Source: Candidatus Latescibacterota bacterium (GTDB lineage Bacteria; Latescibacterota; UBA2968; UBA8231). Taken from it: a stretch of 49,738 nucleotides of DNA. The notes under the pieces are model-generated. The model made no database searches and had not been told where the DNA came from. It saw only the letters and a program-made list of their open reading frames with translations. Both the position numbers and the translations under genes were made by a program. Below are positions 43,801-49,738 of the stretch, piece by piece (positions within the stretch are counted from its first letter, which is position 1; each line of letters starts with the position of its first letter). The DNA is taken from assembly GCA_007136405.1 (NCBI GenBank), contig SLHA01000023.1, positions 1 through 49,738 of the forward strand, written 5' to 3'.

Positions 43801-44413
43801 GCACGGCCTGCATGTGTCCGGGACCACCCAGCGCCAGTATGGAACTGGCCGATCCGCTGACGAACCGGACCGCCAGCACATTCCTGCCGCGTTGCAGGTC
43901 GACCTGGACGGTGTGGTCGGTGATGCCGGGAGGCCAGGCGTGGTTGCCGGTCTCCGTGGTGTCCAGGATGAGATCGCCGTTCAGCCAGGCCTGCAGCCAC
44001 CAGTCCGCGCCCAGTCCGAGGACGGCCGAGCCGCCTTCGGTTGACTGGAGGGGCAGGAATACATAAGCAGTATTGCCGGCGGACACCTCGCCGAACATGG
44101 GAGCCAGGTCAAGCTGGACGTGATCCAGGGCGACATCCCGCCCGGCCATCTGCCGCACCCCCTGCGCCGTCACCCACTGCCCCGCGACGGTTTGATGCCC
44201 CACATGGATCTGTCCGGGGATGACGGCCAGGTTTGCCGCGGACAGTAGCGGGGCTTCCCTGTCCACCGGCAGAAACACCTTCCACTCGTCCGGCCAGGTC
44301 ACCCCGGCCTGAACCGCCGTCGCCGTCAGTACCGACCACGCCGCAAGCACGAGCCAAGCCGGCGCCAGCGGCCCTCGCGCCAACAGACCCTTAGACGCTA
44401 GCAATATCGACAT
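40883..44413 (-). CDS. Large secreted FN3-containing protein with propeller-like region
   Basis: 1176 residues, ATG at 44413 with AGGAG ten bases upstream. Signal peptide with cleavage after ATAVQA. Residues about 130-230 look like a jelly-roll (LQAWLNGDLILD), 230-660 contain repeated strands with Asp, His and Trp-rich turns (SPDDPYVFYG, LSPDATKIHYG), resembling a beta-propeller such as those of oligogalacturonate lyase (weak). Two FN3 domains follow, about 685-775 (PPRNLSWRAGDGTVEITWEP) and 955-1045 (VPADLQAANVRERVNRLVWAP), each preceding a beta-rich CBM-like domain (HVWARLRSDPEQ; HYHFWLRHLRRG). No T9SS sorting signal, so secreted by the general route. 105 bases downstream of rnfD and possibly co-transcribed. 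Polysaccharide binding is likely. Confidence 0.75.
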   Translation of the reverse strand: MSILLASKGLLARGPLAPAWLVLAAWSVLTATAVQAGVTWPDEWKVFLPVDREAPLLSAANLAVIPGQIHVGHQTVAGQWVTAQGVRQMAGRDVALDHVQLDLAPMFGEVSAGNTAYVFLPLQSTEGGSAVLGLGADWWLQAWLNGDLILDTTETGNHAWPPGITDHTVQVDLQRGRNVLAVRFVSGSASSILALGGPGHMQAVQEAGVLRAAYPPNPDPVHGLDAFMERQGHKPYDLFTEDGGLRTLRVIFRDRAFGTPVWMLDHSPTVDHCVTASVWSAWNPTGSTLRLDGARPLGADMHRGWYLNADFSRLTPVSGGNPAVWSPDDPYVFYGPASPADHVARTNLRSGEQEVIASWERLDWPGAGKRIYGLTTDQRHIFVDLPNRGIFVPLDRDDDHPIPIQPLYDGRPMGPGPRSIGSNHHTVIYDHEEHGDMIALRTGMLIDRRTGKKTYIAAPLCGNTNYLHAFRDGRVHYPRGEEWNAYGLPWFADGVQLPTGMSLDELYDLWFNLPHATHGHESHSPDRQYIATDGGTTRLVRVRDYESRQLRLSPDGGNYHLHWHRHPRFFVAWVRGWHFGSYRRPVNANVEFQVFCDATAQPIVDTKHRFNGYYSGGDFSMLSPDATKIHYGSSMTGRFRNYIAVMARPRPPRNLSWRAGDGTVEITWEPSSYSRETLGYLVYRGARSGGPYTLLTPEPVTGTSWHDATVQPGTPYHYVVTSLEHAGLESGYSAEAARAGIGLRGSPDTQLMVYAEAEAAVRDLPTGALPGLAMGVDRLGASDWYYLYRHPKSNRGRAVTTVHVPADGRYHVWARLRSDPEQADGEQGQGQRAAADTGRGWQVEVGAQTLTVLTDSDRWVWVRATDDPVALSAGRTAIALATADVTAQLDLLCLATDADFVPAGPRPEERPAPPVPADLQAANVRERVNRLVWAPVADPEFSHYQVYACREPDFEPGQETLIGSPTYAAFIDWGLQADSRYHYAVTAVNRRGVESAAVRASAATPRRAAPEWRLELVFAAAELDGPFERAQAGGLRGPEYVVPEDPANNRVTWRVDIPRQGHYHFWLRHLRRGSGGRGDDVSQNVRVRIDGRHVTTLGGGGTDLNIPDRLIAETHPMASHLWTWAWPGGANLEPVALPAGPVELTLDSFPEGIRYDVLVITDEPSYVPQDGRLRQR

Positions 44414-44518
44414 GCAGTCTGTTCTCCTGTCGTCGGACGGTCGGTTCCTGGACGCCAGATAGGTGTACCGGCCGCATATGCCACCAGCTCCCTAACATCT
44501 GACGGCTCCGTACTCCGT

Positions 44519-45631
44519 TTATGCCCGGTGTCTTCTGAACCGGAGCGTACGGAAGAGGTAGTCGAGGAGCGGCGAGAAGGGATTCACCAGCAGAATGGCG
44601 AACATCAGGCCCTGAGGGAAAGTTGTCGAATAGACGCGTATCAGGATTGCCGTCATCCCGATAGCGAGGCCATAGATCCACTTGCTGGGCGCCATAGCCG
44701 GCGCGCTGACGGGATCGGTGGTCATGAAGGTCGCGCCGAACAGCAGGCTGCCACTCACCAGGGCCAGATGTGGCGCCGGCGCCCAACCGCCCGTGGTGTG
44801 ATGCAACAACGCCGACATGGCCAGCGCGCCGATGATCGGCGAGACCACCAGTCTCCAGTCCGCCACTTTGACGCCGATCAGGAGAATGGCCGCGCATACG
44901 ATGAGAATCTTCGGGGATTCGCCGATCGACCCGGGGATAACGCCCAGCACCATGTCCCGGATGGTGAACTCAGCGACGGGAACCTCGGCAACTTTCCATG
45001 CACTGGCCGCGGTGGCCGCGGTAAGGGCATCGAAGCCCCGATGCGCGCCATTCCACATCCAATGGCCAAAGCCGCCCCATCCACCGGTGTAAGGCATGGG
45101 CCACACCTGACCGTGCAGATGCTGGGGAAAGACCAGATAGATGAAACAACGGCCGCCCAGCGCCGGATTGAACAGGTTGCGGCCGGTTCCCCCGAAAATC
45201 TCCTTGACGAAAACGATGGCGAAGACGATGCCCACCGCTACCGTCCACAAGGGAATGGTGGGAGGCAGCGTCAGCGGGAACAACATACAGGTAACGAAAG
45301 CGCCTTCGGTCATCGACTCGTTTTTGATGCCGGCAAAGGCCGCCTCTGTACCCAGACCGAAGGCATAGGAAACCGCGATGACCGCGGCAACCCGCCAGCC
45401 GTACAGATAGATGCCGGTCAGGGCGCAGGGTATGAGCGCGAGGACCACGATGATCATGTAGCGCTTGAGATCCCAGTGGCTGCGGATGTGCGGCGCGGCG
45501 CTGGTAACCTGGCCCGGACGCGCCAGGAAGGTATCCAGCGCATCCAGGGTCGGGGCGAAAATCCGGTAGCGGGGATGGGCGCGCGCAGCCATCAGCCAGC
45601 GGTGGATACGCTGCTGAACGCCCCTAAGCAC
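44519..45631 (-). CDS. rnfD: RnfD/NqrB-type membrane subunit
   Basis: 370 residues if the GTG at 45631 is the start; a TTG at 45649 and an ATG at 45592 are alternatives, none with a clear ribosome binding site. The gene overlaps the rnfC end. Several hydrophobic helices (VVLALIPCALTGIYLYGW, LWTVAVGIVFAIVF, ILIVCAAILLIGV, LVVSPIIGALAM) are seen. FGGTGRNLFNPALGGRCF and the FMN-linking region GATFMTTDPVSAP are the signatures of the RnfD/NqrB family. In Rnf/Nqr complexes this subunit carries covalent FMN and takes part in ion-coupled electron transfer. Sequence alone does not decide between RnfD and NqrB; the RnfC partner favours the first. Confidence 0.85.
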   Translation of the reverse strand: MLRGVQQRIHRWLMAARAHPRYRIFAPTLDALDTFLARPGQVTSAAPHIRSHWDLKRYMIIVVLALIPCALTGIYLYGWRVAAVIAVSYAFGLGTEAAFAGIKNESMTEGAFVTCMLFPLTLPPTIPLWTVAVGIVFAIVFVKEIFGGTGRNLFNPALGGRCFIYLVFPQHLHGQVWPMPYTGGWGGFGHWMWNGAHRGFDALTAATAASAWKVAEVPVAEFTIRDMVLGVIPGSIGESPKILIVCAAILLIGVKVADWRLVVSPIIGALAMSALLHHTTGGWAPAPHLALVSGSLLFGATFMTTDPVSAPAMAPSKWIYGLAIGMTAILIRVYSTTFPQGLMFAILLVNPFSPLLDYLFRTLRFRRHRA

Positions 45632-47042
45632 GGACCTGTTCGGTGGCAACCTGGGTTTTCCCCTGTTGGATGTCTTCCATCAATGGAATCTTGGATGGAC
45701 ACACGTAACTGCACAAGCCGCATTCGATACAGGCATGGAGCTCGAATCCAAGAGCGGCTTGAGCCTTGTTGGACCGCACCTGCCGGCTCAGCCAGTAAGG
45801 CAACAGCTCGCGCGGACAGACTTCATCGCAGGCGGCGCAGGAGATGCAGGGCCGTTTCTCGCCATGGAGATTGCTGTCGCAGCGCAGTGGATCGGACGCC
45901 CGCCAGTGGGACAGGAAAGTCCTGCCGTAGGAATGCAACGCGCGGCCTGGACGCAGGAAGGCCAGGAGCGTGCGCTCGCGGTCTTCCCGGAGAGCATCGA
46001 TCCTGCGGAGCTCCCGGGTGACCACCCGCTTGTCCGGATCCAGGCTGCGCCCGCTCAACAGTCCGCCTTCTACCAGTCGCACCTCCATATCCTGCCGCAG
46101 CCGGGGACCGATCAGATCCCCCACGCGCATCCCGATGGGAGCGCGAACCACGCCGGCACGCGTGTATCCAGGACCGCCCAGGATCAGCAGCTGCTCGATG
46201 ACCGGCAGTCCGCGCACCACCGCGTCGAAAGCCGCCAGAGCGGTCTGCAGGTCGACGCATACCACGCCCACATCGCAGGCGCGCCCGTCGTTCGGCACCC
46301 GGCGTCCGGCAAGTGCAGCAGTCAGCGGTTCGTCCCAATGCCGGGGATAGACACCGCCCAGCCGATGAATCCGCACATTGGGCTCTGTGGCAAGGCACCC
46401 TTCCAGCCGGGAAGCGAACTGCGGACTCTCATCATCCACGGCGATGTGCGCCTGTTCCACCTGAAGGGCATGAGCAAGCACCCCGATACCGGTCGCCAGA
46501 TCCTGCACCCGCAGCCCCACCAGAGTCTCCGGAGACACGGCCAGCACGCCGGTCTCCATGGCCGCGACGATCAGCGTATCGAGGTTGCCAGGATCCACCC
46601 CGCGCGTGTTCCGGGATACCGGTATGCCGTCGTGATGCATGGATGCCACTCCGGCCTGGAAGAGCACCTCCGCCACTTCGTGCGCCGGCCGGCTGCGGAA
46701 ATCCGCCCCCAATGGCTGACCGCCGACCGTATCTTCCGAATCCTCCACGTTGATGCAGACAACTTCCGGAGCCACCCCTTCCAGGTTCCCGACCTGTTCC
46801 ACCGTCCCGCACACCGGACTGTGCACAGGGGCCTGGGCGTCAGCGGGACAGCGTCCGATGATCTGCCCCCGGACCACGCGGTCGTGCACCTCGACCTGCG
46901 ATTGCACCGGGCCGTCTACGCCCTGCTGTAACGGTACCAGGATTTTTTCCGGAAGAGCTACGGACTCTACAGGGCCAGCCGGATGACCTTCGAAAGCGCC
47001 GAACAGCATGCCGCCACGAAAGGCTTTTTTCGTGCTCAACAT
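45624..47042 (-). CDS. rnfC: RnfC-like electron-transport subunit
   Basis: 472 residues from the ATG at 47042 (GGAG eight bases upstream); the 48 codons upstream in frame are not coding-like. The body has the RnfC/Nqo1-like head (FRGGMLFGAFEGHPAG, a biotinyl-like fold: LVPLQQGVDGPVQSQVEVHDRV), then VLILGGPGYTRAGVVRAPIG as FMN/NADH region, and two four-Cys [4Fe-4S] motifs, CISCAACDEVCP and CIECGLCSYVCP, near the C-terminus, which NqrA lacks. RnfC is the peripheral electron-entry subunit. It is followed by rnfD, but rnfG, rnfA, rnfB and rnfE are not visible within the window. Confidence 0.88.
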   Translation of the reverse strand: MLSTKKAFRGGMLFGAFEGHPAGPVESVALPEKILVPLQQGVDGPVQSQVEVHDRVVRGQIIGRCPADAQAPVHSPVCGTVEQVGNLEGVAPEVVCINVEDSEDTVGGQPLGADFRSRPAHEVAEVLFQAGVASMHHDGIPVSRNTRGVDPGNLDTLIVAAMETGVLAVSPETLVGLRVQDLATGIGVLAHALQVEQAHIAVDDESPQFASRLEGCLATEPNVRIHRLGGVYPRHWDEPLTAALAGRRVPNDGRACDVGVVCVDLQTALAAFDAVVRGLPVIEQLLILGGPGYTRAGVVRAPIGMRVGDLIGPRLRQDMEVRLVEGGLLSGRSLDPDKRVVTRELRRIDALREDRERTLLAFLRPGRALHSYGRTFLSHWRASDPLRCDSNLHGEKRPCISCAACDEVCPRELLPYWLSRQVRSNKAQAALGFELHACIECGLCSYVCPSKIPLMEDIQQGKTQVATEQVRA

Positions 47043-47146
47043 GGGCAATCTCCAGGGGCGAAAATCCTCAGGCCAACCCCGGACGCGTCGAAAATTCGTT
47101 CCGCGTCTATCCTGTTGAGGGCGGCGCTGACGGCAGACGAGTCGAG

Positions 47147-47174
47147 AAAATACACCGGGCAGGAGGTTAGTCAA
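47147..47174 (-). promoter_or_regulatory. Sigma70-like promoter of rnfC
   Basis: Minus strand: TTGACT (47174-47169), 16 bases, TATTTT (47152-47147), about 105 bases before the rnfC start. Same shape as the iscR promoter. Confidence 0.55.
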
Positions 47175-47185
47175 GGACCTGAGCA

Positions 47186-47214
47186 TTGTGCAGTTGGCTG
47201 TTTTCTGTTAAAAC
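47186..47214 (+). promoter_or_regulatory. Possible promoter of fabI
   Basis: TTGTGC (47186-47191), 17 bases, TAAAAC (47209-47214), 68 bases before the ATG. Back to back with the rnfC promoter. Confidence 0.35.
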
Positions 47215-47281
47215 ACCGTTAGTCGCCAATCGGCTCAGGCGAATCTTGTGACGCTATCAGCCATTACGTGAGACAGCCATC

Positions 47282-48097
47282 ATGATCGACGCAGGAAAGA
47301 CGTATCTCGTCATGGGTCTGCTGGATTCAGAGTCGATGGCCTTCGCTATCGGCAAGACGATCCAGGCTTTCGGTGGAAAGGTCATCTACACCGTTCAGAA
47401 TCCGGCGTACAAAAAACGCTTCCTGGACCGCAGCCAGGACCTTGCAGAGAACGAGCTCGCAGCCCTGGACTTTCGTTACTGCGACATCACCAGAGACCAG
47501 GAAGTCGCGGCTTTGTTCGACGAACTTCGCACCGTCAGCGGTATCGTCCACTCCATCGCCTATGCCAATCCCCACACCTGCCTCGGTCAGGAACTGCATA
47601 CGGATGCCATAGCGGACATCCTTCTTTCGCACCATATCAGCTGCGTCTCACTCGCCACGGTACTGCGGCATGCGGCCCCGGTACTGACTCCCGGCAGCTC
47701 CGTGGTGGCTCTTACATTCGACACCTCCCATGTGTATCCGCAGTACAACTGGATGGGCGTACAGAAGGCCGCCCTGGAGGCATTGGTCCGGGCGCTGGCC
47801 CGCCGCCACGGCCGTGACGGCATACGGGTCAACGCGGTATCCGCCGGCCCCCTCTGGACCAAGGCAGCCAGCAAGATTCCGGGTTTTGATGAGCTGACTC
47901 GACTATGGGACCGCAACAGCCCCCTGGGCTGGAATGTCCACCAGGACAAGCAGGCGGTTGCCGATGCGGTGACATTCCTGCTGGGCCCGCGCGCGGCCAG
48001 GATCACCGGTCAGATCCTCGCCGTCGATGGCGGCGCCGCGATCATGGGTGGTCCCCTCATGGATCACGAGCACCCCGGCCGGCGCGATGGTCGTTAG
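47282..48097 (+). CDS. fabI: Enoyl-ACP reductase FabI-type SDR
   Basis: 271 residues from the ATG at 47282, no strong ribosome binding site. The FabI signature is complete: glycine-rich NAD motif of the enoyl-reductase kind (VMGLLDSESMAFAIG), SIAYAN, and the catalytic pair Tyr155 and Lys162 in PQYNWMGVQKAALEALVRALA, then VNAVSAGPLWTKAA, as in FabI/InhA. The second conserved tyrosine, usually in TYLG, is Phe146 here. It reduces the trans-2 enoyl-ACP in the last step of fatty acid elongation, using NADH. Stands alone in divergent orientation to rnfC; the remainder of the fatty acid genes is not visible. A specialised reductase remains possible because of the Phe. Confidence 0.85.
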   Translation: MIDAGKTYLVMGLLDSESMAFAIGKTIQAFGGKVIYTVQNPAYKKRFLDRSQDLAENELAALDFRYCDITRDQEVAALFDELRTVSGIVHSIAYANPHTCLGQELHTDAIADILLSHHISCVSLATVLRHAAPVLTPGSSVVALTFDTSHVYPQYNWMGVQKAALEALVRALARRHGRDGIRVNAVSAGPLWTKAASKIPGFDELTRLWDRNSPLGWNVHQDKQAVADAVTFLLGPRAARITGQILAVDGGAAIMGGPLMDHEHPGRRDGR

Positions 48098-48126
48098 TGC
48101 AGGAGCCATGTCGTATTGGCGGGTGC

Positions 48127-48147
48127 GGGTTTTCCGGTGGAAAGCCC
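48127..48147. terminator. Hairpin between convergent fabI and kinase genes
   Basis: GGGTTTTCC, loop GGT, GGAAAGCCC (nine pairs, one G-U). No T-run follows on the plus strand; a bidirectional terminator is inferred from position. Confidence 0.4.
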
Positions 48148-48160
48148 TCCGTTGCCACGG

Positions 48161-48952
48161 CTACGGTAGTGTTTTCAGGTAGTGGAGCAGTTCCCTGACA
48201 TCACCAAAACGCGCCGCGGGATTCCTGGATGTCATGCAATCCACCAGAGGTTGGTACAAAGCATGGTGCGGCGGGAGTTTCGGGAAGGGATCCTGGAGAT
48301 GCTTGCTGGCTATGTTCAACAGATTCTCATCGTCGAAGGGCGGGTTGCCGGTGAGCATCTCGTACAGCATGACGCCCAGACTGTAGATGTCCGAACGATC
48401 ATCCAGCGGATTCCCGCTGGCCTGTTCAGGGCTCATATAATGCGGAGTACCGAGGATCACCATGGAGTCGCGCTTCCGCGTGGACACCGTGTCGCCGAAC
48501 CGGACCAGGGTAAAGTCGGCAAGCGCAGCCCGCCCATACTCGTCGAAAAGCACATTGGCCGGCTTGATGTCCAGGTGGACGAGCTTCTCACGGTGCACCG
48601 CTTCCAGCCCGCTGGCCAGCTGGACGAGAATACCTCTGGTTTCCCGCACGCTCAGTGACTTTCTCATACGGGACTTGAGATCGCCACCCGGCATGTACTC
48701 CATGGACAGGAACACACGCTCTGCCGCTGCTCCGACTTCGTAAACCTGTACGATATTCGGGTGGCGCAGCCTGGCCAGCTGGCGTCCCTGGCACGCGAAG
48801 CGTTCGGCCAGCGACGGATCCAGCGCGAGTAAAAACGCCGATACGACCTTGACGGCTACCTGCATGCTCCGGGATTCATCCTCAGCCAGATAAACGTCAG
48901 CCAGACCACCTCTGCTGATCTGGCGGATGATGCGGTAGCCTGGGATGTCCAT
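48161..48952 (-). CDS. Hanks-type Ser/Thr protein kinase, altered HRD/DFG motifs
   Basis: 263 residues from the ATG at 48952 with AGGAT eight bases upstream; a GTG further up (49090) would add 46 residues without kinase similarity. Glycine-rich loop ISRGGLADVYLA, Lys35 in VAVKVV, then HLDIKPANVLF (Asp128, Lys130, Asn133), ADFTLVRF at 145-152 and TPHYMSPEQASG. So the HRD Arg is Leu and the DFG Gly is Thr, while the three catalytic residues Lys35, Asp128 and Asp146 are kept, so activity is likely retained. No transmembrane or extracellular sensing domain, unlike PknB. Follows the partial gene at 49102 on the same strand by 150 bases, so may be co-transcribed. Confidence 0.92.
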   Translation of the reverse strand: MDIPGYRIIRQISRGGLADVYLAEDESRSMQVAVKVVSAFLLALDPSLAERFACQGRQLARLRHPNIVQVYEVGAAAERVFLSMEYMPGGDLKSRMRKSLSVRETRGILVQLASGLEAVHREKLVHLDIKPANVLFDEYGRAALADFTLVRFGDTVSTRKRDSMVILGTPHYMSPEQASGNPLDDRSDIYSLGVMLYEMLTGNPPFDDENLLNIASKHLQDPFPKLPPHHALYQPLVDCMTSRNPAARFGDVRELLHYLKTLP

Positions 48953-49101
48953 ACAGGGATCCTGACCTGCTTCTGCATCCGGTTGATTCCTGGCTGCTTC
49001 AGAAACAGCGCCCGGCAGCACAGGGACTCTCCCGCCGCATCCATCGGCCGTATACGAATACAGGACAAAACGATACCGTGCAGGCCACACCCGGATGCCC
49101 G

Positions 49102-49738
49102 TCAGTCGAACAGCGTCTCAAGGCGTTTCTGGTCAATGACAGTGCCGCAGATGACTGGATCGAGAATCTCTCGAAGCTGGTTCCATTGTGGAAAGAAACA
49201 GTCCGGCCGGGCCGGGCAGGTATCGCAATCACCGCACACGGGCAGGTTGAAAGGCGCGAAGCGACTCGGCCTGAGCTGTATATCCTTGATAACCTGCCAG
49301 CTCACTGCTGTACCGTAGATATCATCCATGGTTTGCTGGATGCACTCAACTGTATTGCCGTCCGACTTCAATCTCAAAAAAGCCAGAGCGCAATGCGTAT
49401 ATGCAGGATTTTCCAGCTCCGAACCATCGTGTCTGTCGATCTCTTCCACATGCCGTTGCAAGGCATGGTAGGCTCCACGGAAATCGCCGGCAAACAGGTA
49501 CAGATGCGTAAGCAGCATATCTCTGAGCATGAGTGACTGCAGCCTGGAGGTTGCTCTGAAGGCCATGCCGCCAAACCACTGCTTTATATGTACAACGCCC
49601 CCGATACCATAGTGGTTAGCGCTCTCTACATGGCGGCAGTACTCCCTGATTTCATCGGCAGTAAGCTGCGGCAGTCTCAGCAGTGCATTCAAGTGGTTGT
49701 ACGCGGGAATTCCAGCAAAGACCTCCGATATTCCCGGT
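49102..49738 (-). CDS. Unknown protein with a four-Cys cluster, N-terminus off the window
   Basis: The minus-strand frame is open to the window edge, and the residues there (PGISEVFAGIPAYNHLNALL) look coding, so the true start lies beyond 49738. About 212 residues are visible. The N-terminal two thirds are helical, with paired hydrophobic and charged runs (LMLRDMLLTHLYLFAGDFRGAY). Near the end is CGDCDTCPARPDC, a CX2CX2CX5C pattern that may bind zinc or an Fe-S cluster, then 33 residues with KRLETLF. I do not recognise the family. It lies before the Ser/Thr kinase gene on the same strand and could be its partner or substrate; that is only inferred from position. Confidence 0.6.
   Translation of the reverse strand, partial: PGISEVFAGIPAYNHLNALLRLPQLTADEIREYCRHVESANHYGIGGVVHIKQWFGGMAFRATSRLQSLMLRDMLLTHLYLFAGDFRGAYHALQRHVEEIDRHDGSELENPAYTHCALAFLRLKSDGNTVECIQQTMDDIYGTAVSWQVIKDIQLRPSRFAPFNLPVCGDCDTCPARPDCFFPQWNQLREILDPVICGTVIDQKRLETLFD

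Noticed and set aside
42321-44000. 559-codon alternative minus-strand frame
   Set aside because: Out-of-frame shadow of the large FN3 protein; dominated by Arg, Gly, Pro and His.
44519-47042. Full Nqr complex
   Set aside because: The first subunit has two [4Fe-4S] motifs, which NqrA lacks, so RnfC/RnfD was preferred; no nqrC-F genes are in the window.

Overview
The window is GC-rich chromosomal DNA, densely coded on both strands, with no rRNA, tRNA, insertion sequence, phage gene or CRISPR array that I can see. A C-terminal sorting domain of the type IX secretion (T9SS) kind, with the hallmark QNYPNPFN motif (21423-22331), points to the Fibrobacteres-Chlorobi-Bacteroidetes (FCB) superphylum. 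The GC-rich composition, the many sugar-isomerase, Gfo/Idh, enolase-superfamily and UroD-like genes, and the Hanks-type kinase suggest a candidate phylum such as Latescibacterota rather than a classical Bacteroidetes. That placement is inference.

Layout: (1) 1-7677, minus strand: a six-gene operon with a GH78 alpha-L-rhamnosidase, a Gfo/Idh/MocA dehydrogenase, a TIM-barrel isomerase, a nitrilase-family amidohydrolase, a PHP-like protein and the start of an exported protein, presumably for breakdown of rhamnosylated plant or algal compounds. (2) 7678-13184: a long intergenic region with short repeats and a possible AbrB remnant, a GH-like TIM-barrel protein, a histidine phosphatase, a UroD-like protein and a second isomerase, with operator-like inverted repeats between the last two. 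(3) 13426-20176, minus strand: an Fe-S and cysteine operon, iscR-larE-iscS-nadA-iscU-cbs-cystathionine lyase/synthase, behind a recognisable promoter. (4) 20342-26000: a glutathionyl-hydroquinone reductase, a T9SS-type CotH protein split by an in-frame TAG, and an enolase-superfamily enzyme.

(5) 26097-39621: a signalling and stress region with a large hybrid histidine kinase, two universal stress proteins, a NarL-type regulator, a NarX-type kinase and a Lon-related protease. Inside it lies the most unusual gene: a protein with archaeo-eukaryotic primase (AEP)-like catalytic motifs followed by a cysteine-bearing PriL-like C-terminal region (32158-33561), overlapping a sugar-isomerase gene by ATGA. 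(6) 40071-49738: a His/Tyr-rich lipoprotein, a large exported FN3 protein, an RnfC/RnfD pair without visible partner subunits, a FabI-type reductase, a Ser/Thr kinase with altered HRD and DFG motifs, and a partial gene with a four-cysteine cluster.

Most starts were chosen by Shine-Dalgarno sequences (AGGA, GGAG), which are well formed here. All assignments come from reading motifs by eye; no database search was possible.
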